Assembly: GCA_016183425.1 (NCBI GenBank)
Contig: JACPEP010000037.1
Span: 1-64,000 of the forward strand
DNA: 64,000 nucleotides
Reading direction: 5' to 3'
Source: Chloroflexota bacterium
GTDB taxonomy: Bacteria; Chloroflexota; Dehalococcoidia; JACPEP01
Below, in pieces: positions 58,715 through 64,000 of this stretch. Position 1 is the stretch's first letter, and each line of letters opens with the position of its first letter. The translations under genes and the position numbers were made by a program. The notes under the pieces are model-generated. The model saw only the letters and a list, made by a program, of their open reading frames with translations. It had not been told where the DNA came from and did no database searches.

Positions 58715-60202
58715 ATGCTAGAGGCCTTCCTTTCCGGCCTGGTGCAGGTCTTTATGTGGCCGGCCTTCGGCTATATGCTGATAGGGGTCGCCATTGGCTT
58801 CGTCGTGGGAATCTTGCCCGGGCTGGGCGGGGTGACCACCATGGCTCTGATGCTCCCTTTCATCTTCACCATGAAGCCGGTGGAGGCCTTCGCCTTTCTC
58901 CTGGGGGCCAACGCGGTAGTGGCCACTACCGGAGACATCACCTCTGTTCTCTTTGGGGTGCCCGGGGAGGCGACTACCGCGGCCACCATTGTGGACGGGC
59001 ATCCCATGGCCAAGAAGGGCGAGGCTGGCCGGGCCCTGGGGGCGGCCCTCATGAGCTCCCTGGTGGGCGCGGTCCTGGGAGCTTTCGTCCTGGCCGCTTC
59101 CATTCCAGTTGTCCGGCCCCTGGTGCTCTCCTTCGGCTCCCCGGAGCTCTTCATGCTAACCATCCTGGGGGTGACCTTCGTCGCCTCTTTAAGCGGCGGG
59201 GCCGTGGTCAAGGGGCTGGTGGCGGGCGGCCTGGGTTTCCTCTTTGCCATGGTGGGAATGGACGCCATGACCGCGACCCAACGGTACACCTATGGACAGC
59301 TCTACCTCTGGGAAGGCATTGGCCTGGTGCCCGTGACGGTGGGCATCTTCGCCATCCCAGAGATCGTAGACTTGGCTGTAAAAGGGTCCAGCATCGCCCA
59401 GGTTGGAGAGGGCAAAATGGTGGGAGTGATGGAGGGGGTAAAAGACACCTTCCGCCACTGGTGGCTGGTTCTGCGCTGTAGCGCTCTGGGCACCTTCATC
59501 GGCATCATCCCCGGTCTGGGGGGCAGCGTTGCCCAGTGGGTGGCCTATGCCCACGCCGTTCAAAGCTCCCCGGGCAAAGAGCGCTTTGGTAAGGGGGCAG
59601 TAGAGGGGGTGCTCGGCCCCGGAGCGGCCAACAACTCCAAGGAAGGGGGGGCGCTCATTCCTACCATCGCCTTCGGCGTCCCCGGCAGTGCCTCCATGGC
59701 CATCCTCCTGGGAGGATTCCTCATCCAGGGCCTCGTCCCTGGGCCCAACATGCTCACCAAGCACCTGGACCTCACCTTTGCTATGGTGTGGATCATCGTC
59801 GTCTCCAACATCATCACGGTAGGGGTGTGCTTCCTCTTTCTTCAGCAGCTAGCTCGAATCACCCTGGTGCGAGGAGGGCTGCTTATACCCTTTATCTTGC
59901 TGCTGGTTTACCTAGGGGGATTCACGGCCACCAACAGCTTCGGCGACCTGGTGGTAGTGCTCGCCTTCGGCCTCCTAGGATACCTTATGGTGCTCTTCAA
60001 CTGGCCTCGCCCCCCCCTCATCTTGGGCCTGGTGCTGGGGGGCCTGGCGGAGAAGTACTTGTGGCTATCTACCGATCGCTATGGCACGGAGTGGCTCACT
60101 CGACCCATAGTCCTCATCCTCGCCCTTCTTATTGTCATGGCCCTGATCTACCCCCTCTGGGAGCAGCGGCGGCAGCGGCGTCCTACGGAGGTGGCCCGTT
60201 GA
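58715..60202 (+). CDS. Tripartite tricarboxylate transporter large permease (TctA)
   Basis: A 495-residue permease with about twelve transmembrane helices. The two signature loops are VGILPGLGGVTTMALMLPF (about 30-48) and GIIPGLGGSVAQWVAYAHA (about 265-283). Other blocks, such as GVPGSASMAILLGGFLIQGLVPGP, match TctA. The ATG is 55 bases after tctC. Confidence 0.93.
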   Translation: MLEAFLSGLVQVFMWPAFGYMLIGVAIGFVVGILPGLGGVTTMALMLPFIFTMKPVEAFAFLLGANAVVATTGDITSVLFGVPGEATTAATIVDGHPMAKKGEAGRALGAALMSSLVGAVLGAFVLAASIPVVRPLVLSFGSPELFMLTILGVTFVASLSGGAVVKGLVAGGLGFLFAMVGMDAMTATQRYTYGQLYLWEGIGLVPVTVGIFAIPEIVDLAVKGSSIAQVGEGKMVGVMEGVKDTFRHWWLVLRCSALGTFIGIIPGLGGSVAQWVAYAHAVQSSPGKERFGKGAVEGVLGPGAANNSKEGGALIPTIAFGVPGSASMAILLGGFLIQGLVPGPNMLTKHLDLTFAMVWIIVVSNIITVGVCFLFLQQLARITLVRGGLLIPFILLLVYLGGFTATNSFGDLVVVLAFGLLGYLMVLFNWPRPPLILGLVLGGLAEKYLWLSTDRYGTEWLTRPIVLILALLIVMALIYPLWEQRRQRRPTEVAR

Positions 60203-60693
60203 GGTTTAGACTGGAGGCTCTTTTCACCCTTTTTGTGGTGGGGATTTTCGCCTGGGCGATGTGGGAGGCCCGGATCTGGCCCCTCAAGTCCCGACTTTTC
60301 CCCTGGGCCATCGGCATCCCGGTGTTGGCCCTGGCCCTGACCCAACTTGTTCAGGATCTGAGAAGAAAAGGCGACCAGCCTTCCCCAGATTTAGCAGCGG
60401 CGTATGAGGCCGAACTTACCTTGGATCCCAAGATAGCGCAACGCCGCTCTGCCGCCATTTTGGGATGGATAGTGGGCTTTTTCCTGGCCATCTGGCTACT
60501 AGGTTTTCCCTTGACCGTGGTTCTGGGCACCTTTCTTTACCTGAAATTGGCCGCTGGAGAGAGCTGGCTAATGACCATCCTGGTTACCGTGGTCGCCTGG
60601 GGATTTTTCAACGGCCTTTTCGATATGACCCTGCACATCCCTTTCCCTGAAGGCGAACTGCTGAGCCGGCTAGGATGGCCCCTGAGCCAATAA
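60199..60693 (+). CDS. Tripartite tricarboxylate transporter small permease (TctB)
   Basis: 164 residues from a TTG (60199) that overlaps the TctA stop as TTGA. Four hydrophobic segments: about 8-25, 33-50, 92-125 and 133-150. Size and position fit TctB. The open frame upstream of 60199 lies inside tctA and is not coding. The order C-A-B differs from the common C-B-A. Confidence 0.85.
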   Translation: MRFRLEALFTLFVVGIFAWAMWEARIWPLKSRLFPWAIGIPVLALALTQLVQDLRRKGDQPSPDLAAAYEAELTLDPKIAQRRSAAILGWIVGFFLAIWLLGFPLTVVLGTFLYLKLAAGESWLMTILVTVVAWGFFNGLFDMTLHIPFPEGELLSRLGWPLSQ

Positions 60694-60764
60694 CCTGACC
60701 TGACTCTGAAAACCGGCCTTTTCAACAACCCTCTTCACTGGGCTAACCCGAACCCCGATCCTGC

Positions 60765-63014
60765 CTACCGCCCCAGGCCCATGCTGTTGTGACCACCGGT
60801 ACCGAAGTACATGCTCCGCTCTGCCACCACCGGGAGGTCGCTGTCGATGCGCACCGATAGAGCCGTCCCCGGGACAATATCATCCACTGAGATAGTGAGG
60901 CGGGAGGTAGGGCGCAGGGTGTACTGCCTCTGCACTATAGCCCCCGTCTCGGTCATGAAGGTGGCACTGACTTGGGCAGGGGAGGCGTTGGGGTTCATGA
61001 GCAGCACCCACTCCTGGAAAGGGTAGGCGGTAGACCCCTCAGGAAGGTACCACGTGGTGGCGGGGGCGGTGGCTCCCACCGTGCTGTGTCCAGATACGCC
61101 TCCCGCCCAATACATGGCTCGCTCCACCACCACCGAGCGGTCTGCCTCCACCAGGGCAGCAAATTTCCGGCTGCCGACGATGGAGTTGGCATAAACAGTA
61201 AGACGGCTGGTGGCAGACAGGGTGAAGCTACGGCTCACCTTTTGGCCGTCCTCCATCATGAAGGTGAGGGTGGCCGAGGCGGGGCCAGAATTGGGATTCA
61301 TGATGAGGAACCAGGTGGCGAAGCCACCGTCGGTAGCGCCCTCGGCGAAATACCAACGACGGGAGGTGTAGGTCACCCCCGCCGAACCGTGTCCCCCCTT
61401 GCCACCATCGAAGTACATGGCCCGCTCCGCCACGATGGGCAAGTCCGCCTCTATCAGGGTAGCAAAGGCAGCATCAGGGACATGCTGGTTAGCCCAGACG
61501 TTGAGGCGAGAGGTGGCCCGCAAAGAAAACTCCTTGACTACCGGAGGGCCATCGTCCCGCATAAAGGTCACCCTGGCCGTGGTAGGGGCAGGATTGGGGT
61601 TCATAAGCAGTACCCAGGTATGCACGCCGGGGCCGGTAAAGCCCTCCGGCAGATACCACCTGCGGGCGGGAGAGTTCACCCCCAGGGAATCGTGGCCATC
61701 GTGTCCGAAATACATAGCCCGCTCCACGAAAATGGGCTGATCCGAATCCACCCGAGTGGAGATGGCGGCGTCAGGCACTATCTGGTTGGCAAAAAGACTG
61801 AAACGGGAGGTGGGAGCCACCCGATAACTCCTCTCCACTGTCTGACCATCCTCCTTGAGGAAGGCAACGGAGATATTGGCGGGAGTAGAGTTGGGGTTCA
61901 TTATTAAAATCCAAGTGTGGTAGGGCGGGGCGGTGCTTCCCTCCGCCAGGAGCCAGGTGCGATAGGACAGGCGAGCGTTGAAGCTATTCCAAACCGCCGG
62001 GTCCTCGTGGCCCAAACGCCACCCCGCCGCCCCCGCCAGTCCGTACTGGAAAACCAGGTCTAGCTTAGCATCCTGGCTGCGGGCGTCCTCGTACCAGACC
62101 TCGTGACCCTCGGCAGAGGCACTATAGGTGAAGTGCACTGCCTTATTGGTCTCGTCGTACTCAGGAGCAACGCCATAGCGCCGCACCAGGTCCATAGTCT
62201 GGGGATAGCGCAGGGAGGTGGGGGGACGCCCCGAACCTACCTGCCAGTCGTACCCGTACCACGGCACTCCCAGGATTATTTTCTGAGCCGGGATCTGACT
62301 TACCGCGTAGGCCACAGAACCCTCCACCCAAGGAAAGGGAGCGGTGGCAATGGGCCGAGCCTGGCTGTAGCCATAGGCCATAAGCATCAACAGGTCATTG
62401 GCTTCCCCCAGAGCCCGATAGTCAAAGGCGCCCGCCCATCCGCTGGTCAACTCCCGGTCTTTGGCCACCAGAGCCTGAGTCACTAACTTGCCCCGAGGCC
62501 TCATAACAGCGGCCAATTCCCCCATAAAGGCGGTGAGATAGGGACGGTCGGTGGCATCCACACCTTCAAAGTCGATGTGAACGCCATCGTAGTCTTGGGC
62601 CATAGCAGCGATCCTTTGAATGGCCTGGCGCCGAAGGCCCTGGTCGGCCAGGACGGGGTGAAAGTCGGCGTACTGGGGGATGTTCTTGACCATGGGCAAC
62701 ACCTTAATCCCGTTGGTCCGGGCCAGTTGGAGCACGATCTCCATGTTCCTGTCCGTCACCGTGGGATCATCGGAAATGAGGTTCCCCGCGTTGTCCAGCT
62801 TGAACCACCATGGAGAAAGGTAGTCCAGGTGGCTGATGTGCTCTCTGAGAGAGGTCAAAGAGGTGGAGTCATAGGCTACGTAGTAGGCCCAGCGGATCTT
62901 GCCCACCGGTTCCGGTGCCGCGGCGGCTCTTACCGACGGCCCCCAGCCAGAGAGAAGGAGGAAAAACGATAACAACCCCAGCAGCGCTAAACGCTTCACC
63001 TTGGTGGTTAGCAT
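60765..63014 (-). CDS. GH18-type glycosidase with four tandem C-terminal repeats
   Basis: A 749-residue exported protein. Signal peptide 1-32. GH18 barrel about 38-345, with DGVHIDFE (143-150), the DxxxDxE active-site motif with Glu150 as the acid; it resembles the spore-cortex/YaaH-type enzymes that cut N-acetylglucosamine polymers. Residues about 354-749 hold four repeats of about 100 residues, each with W-[YL]-[LF]-AEG/PEG, WxLxMNPN, TSRxxxxxN and VERAMYF. Such repeats occur in surface proteins of Actinobacteria and Chloroflexota and probably bind or stick out from the wall. Target is likely cell-wall or environmental glycan. Confidence 0.88.
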   Translation of the reverse strand: MLTTKVKRLALLGLLSFFLLLSGWGPSVRAAAAPEPVGKIRWAYYVAYDSTSLTSLREHISHLDYLSPWWFKLDNAGNLISDDPTVTDRNMEIVLQLARTNGIKVLPMVKNIPQYADFHPVLADQGLRRQAIQRIAAMAQDYDGVHIDFEGVDATDRPYLTAFMGELAAVMRPRGKLVTQALVAKDRELTSGWAGAFDYRALGEANDLLMLMAYGYSQARPIATAPFPWVEGSVAYAVSQIPAQKIILGVPWYGYDWQVGSGRPPTSLRYPQTMDLVRRYGVAPEYDETNKAVHFTYSASAEGHEVWYEDARSQDAKLDLVFQYGLAGAAGWRLGHEDPAVWNSFNARLSYRTWLLAEGSTAPPYHTWILIMNPNSTPANISVAFLKEDGQTVERSYRVAPTSRFSLFANQIVPDAAISTRVDSDQPIFVERAMYFGHDGHDSLGVNSPARRWYLPEGFTGPGVHTWVLLMNPNPAPTTARVTFMRDDGPPVVKEFSLRATSRLNVWANQHVPDAAFATLIEADLPIVAERAMYFDGGKGGHGSAGVTYTSRRWYFAEGATDGGFATWFLIMNPNSGPASATLTFMMEDGQKVSRSFTLSATSRLTVYANSIVGSRKFAALVEADRSVVVERAMYWAGGVSGHSTVGATAPATTWYLPEGSTAYPFQEWVLLMNPNASPAQVSATFMTETGAIVQRQYTLRPTSRLTISVDDIVPGTALSVRIDSDLPVVAERSMYFGTGGHNSMGLGR

Positions 63015-63115
63015 TGGCGCTAAGTCTAGCAGGGAACTGTGACGTTGTAAAGGCTACCCCATGACCCCCACCTTTTTATTCTTTAGTTCTTGGCCAATTT
63101 TATTCCCTTAAGATA

Positions 63116-63144
63116 TTGACATACCGTAAAAACCGTGTTATACT
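63116..63144 (+). promoter_or_regulatory. Near-consensus promoter of the 51-residue peptide gene
   Basis: TTGACA (63116-63121), exactly 17 bases, TATACT (63139-63144). Best sigma70-type promoter in the window together with 29379-29407. Confidence 0.8.
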
Positions 63145-63187
63145 AATATCGTCGAATAGGTCATTTAGGGAAGAAGAGGAGGTTACC

Positions 63188-63343
63188 ATGAAGACAGAAT
63201 ACGGACTAGTCACCAGTGCCGAAGAGAGGCGATTGCAGTCCTTCAAGCTGCAAGAGGCTTACCGCCGCTATCGGGACGGCCTCAAAAAAACAGACGACCC
63301 CCGCAACACCAGCGACATCAACAACGTAGTGTGCGCCTGTTAA
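63188..63343 (+). CDS. Small peptide ending in Cys-Ala-Cys, function unknown
   Basis: 51 residues from the ATG at 63188, with GAGGAGG seven to ten bases upstream and a near-consensus promoter. Residues 10-35 are charged and helical (SAEERRLQSFKLQEAYRRYR); the end is TSDINNVVCAC. There is no signal peptide or membrane segment. The layout (charged leader, short tail with two cysteines) recalls RiPP precursors, but no modifying enzyme is adjacent; a small redox or regulatory protein is also possible. I do not recognise the family. Confidence 0.7.
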   Translation: MKTEYGLVTSAEERRLQSFKLQEAYRRYRDGLKKTDDPRNTSDINNVVCAC

Positions 63344-63530
63344 TCAGTTTCGGGGCCGGAACGGATAAAGAGGAGGAAACTCGCCGGACAGAATAGAGCC
63401 TTGTGCCCGGGACTGCCAATGGCAGTCCCTCAGGGTACAGACGGAAGATAGAGAGCAAAACGTAGATATTGTTATCCTATAACGTTTTCCATATTGCATA
63501 GCCTCCTCTTCTAGCCGTCCTTCTACCCGC
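63344..63530 (+). other. Non-coding stretch after the small peptide gene
   Basis: GGGACTGCC (63409-63417), AAT, GGCAGTCCC (63421-63429) is a perfect nine-base-pair hairpin without a T run. I see no known RNA family; the region may be the 3' end of the peptide mRNA. Confidence 0.4.
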
Positions 63531-63566
63531 AAACAAGGCGACCCACAAAATGGGTCGCCTTGTTTT
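63531..63566. terminator. Strong bidirectional terminator
   Basis: AAACAAGGCGACCCA (63531-63545), CAAAA, TGGGTCGCCTTGTTT (63551-63565): a 15-base-pair perfect stem with T/A-rich ends on both sides. It would end both the peptide transcript and the convergent ligase-like gene. Confidence 0.85.
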
Positions 63567-63596
63567 AGTTGATTTAAACAAGAAAACCTGGTGTTT

Positions 63597-64000
63597 CTAC
63601 GGACTCTGTATCTTTGTTTCCCCGCCCAGGCGAGCGGCCACCACCGTAAGGGCCACAAAGAGCCAGAAGAAGGCCACGGTGTGGGGAAACTGGAGGTTAA
63701 AAAAATAATGATCGAAGATTCCCGCTACCAGGGCCCCCACCACCGCTGCCAAGCCACCCAGGTGCACTATACCCAAAGGCTCTTGCCGCGAAATGACACG
63801 CCGGTTGCCAGCCACAAAGAGGGCCATAGTTACTACAAAAACGGACACCCCCACCAGACCCATCTGCTCCGCCATGAGCAAGTAGATGCTGCTGGCGGCT
63901 ACATAGAGATCTACGCTGGGGGCGCTGCCGAACCCCACCCCCAGCCAGGGATAGCTGGAGATCAGGCGCAGGGCATCTCGATACTCCCCCAGACGCATCT
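63597..64000 (-). CDS. O-antigen-ligase/polymerase-like membrane protein (C-terminal part)
   Basis: The gene runs off the right end of the window; about 134 C-terminal residues are visible. The motif RLISSYPWLGVGFGSAP is typical of the WaaL/Wzy family, followed by three hydrophobic segments (SIYLLMAEQMGLVGVSVFVVTMALFVAG; LGGLAAVVGALVAGIFDHYFF; VAFFWLFVALTVVAA) and the HYFF-like loop. Such enzymes join or polymerise surface glycans at the outer face of the membrane. The exact reaction is not clear. Confidence 0.8.
   Translation of the reverse strand, partial: MRLGEYRDALRLISSYPWLGVGFGSAPSVDLYVAASSIYLLMAEQMGLVGVSVFVVTMALFVAGNRRVISRQEPLGIVHLGGLAAVVGALVAGIFDHYFFNLQFPHTVAFFWLFVALTVVAARLGGETKIQSP

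Noticed and set aside
59788-60198. Upstream extension of the tctB frame
   Set aside because: It lies inside tctA in another frame; the true start is the TTG at 60199 overlapping the tctA stop.
63344-63530. RNase P RNA or riboswitch, suggested by GAGGAAAC- and ACAGAA-like words
   Set aside because: The stretch is too short and lacks the other conserved parts of RNase P or of any riboswitch that I know.
1-64000. CRISPR array
   Set aside because: No regularly spaced direct repeats with unique spacers were seen; the tandem repeats found are coding (TPR, 24-base unit).

Overview
The window looks like a piece of a Chloroflexota chromosome, probably Dehalococcoidia or a relative. This is an inference from several signs: the EF-Tu signature (GLTIAIAH in place of the usual GITIN-type motif), ribosomal genes L11-L1-L10-L7/L12 that are not followed by rpoB, a YabE-like/rsmA/ispE order, frequent GTG and TTG starts, and many flavoprotein and transporter genes. 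The DNA is fairly GC-rich, with a few AT-rich islands that carry the mobile or foreign-looking genes. No 16S rRNA is present, so the assignment cannot be proven here.

Layout. 0-7 kb: a SufT-like Fe-S protein, a zinc-ribbon protein, a decayed HicA/intact HicB pair, a UbiD decarboxylase convergent with a PaaX-like repressor, a small membrane protein and a SIR2-TPR protein that may be a defence gene. 7-9.3 kb: an amidotransferase and a sulfur-relay cluster (three DsrE/F/H-like genes plus a JAMM peptidase). 9.4-11.7 kb: an ECF sigma/anti-sigma pair next to a DUF4349 gene that has a good ECF-type promoter. 11.7-16.1 kb: a PHP hydrolase, a membrane protein, ispE, rsmA and a G5/3D cell-wall protein, all on the minus strand. 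16.4-23.8 kb: a UPF0173 hydrolase, tRNA-Thr/Tyr/Thr, tuf, rpmG, secE, nusG, rplK, rplA, an L10 leader with a clear attenuator, rplJ, rplL, a zinc-finger/LysM protein that seems to start at ATA, and radC.

23.8-31 kb: a YeiH-type transporter, a degraded IS1182-like element, a TIGR04076-like protein, a molybdate/tungstate-type ABC pair without its binding protein, and a B12-binding radical SAM protein with a probably leaderless start. 30.7-40.6 kb: a three-gene overlapping set (M28 peptidase, 46-aa zinc ribbon, hemerythrin-like protein), a response regulator, CapA, a tricarballylate-dehydrogenase-like flavoprotein, a purine-salvage set (hpt, ade, apt) with an ade remnant beyond apt, and a PAC2 protein. 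40.6-46.3 kb: a complete Opp/Dpp-type ABC importer. 46.8-52.9 kb: two flavoproteins, a membrane protein, an RfaE2-like nucleotidyltransferase and MurJ.

53.0-55.3 kb is the most unusual part: a short integron-cassette-like array without an integrase. It has a core site, two attC-like sites, an unknown gene with a HEPN-like RxxxxH motif, a ParE/RelE-type toxin-antitoxin pair and an HD-domain gene. 55.4-64 kb: a secreted beta-helix/dockerin protein, a TctC-TctA-TctB tripartite tricarboxylate transporter, a GH18 protein with four tandem C-terminal repeats, a strongly expressed-looking 51-aa peptide gene ending in Cys-Ala-Cys, and the end of an O-antigen-ligase-like gene that leaves the window.

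Several promoters can be read directly. Five share an extended -10 of the form TGC-TAKAMT. Interspersed palindromic repeats occur in several gaps and, in two cases, inside coding regions.
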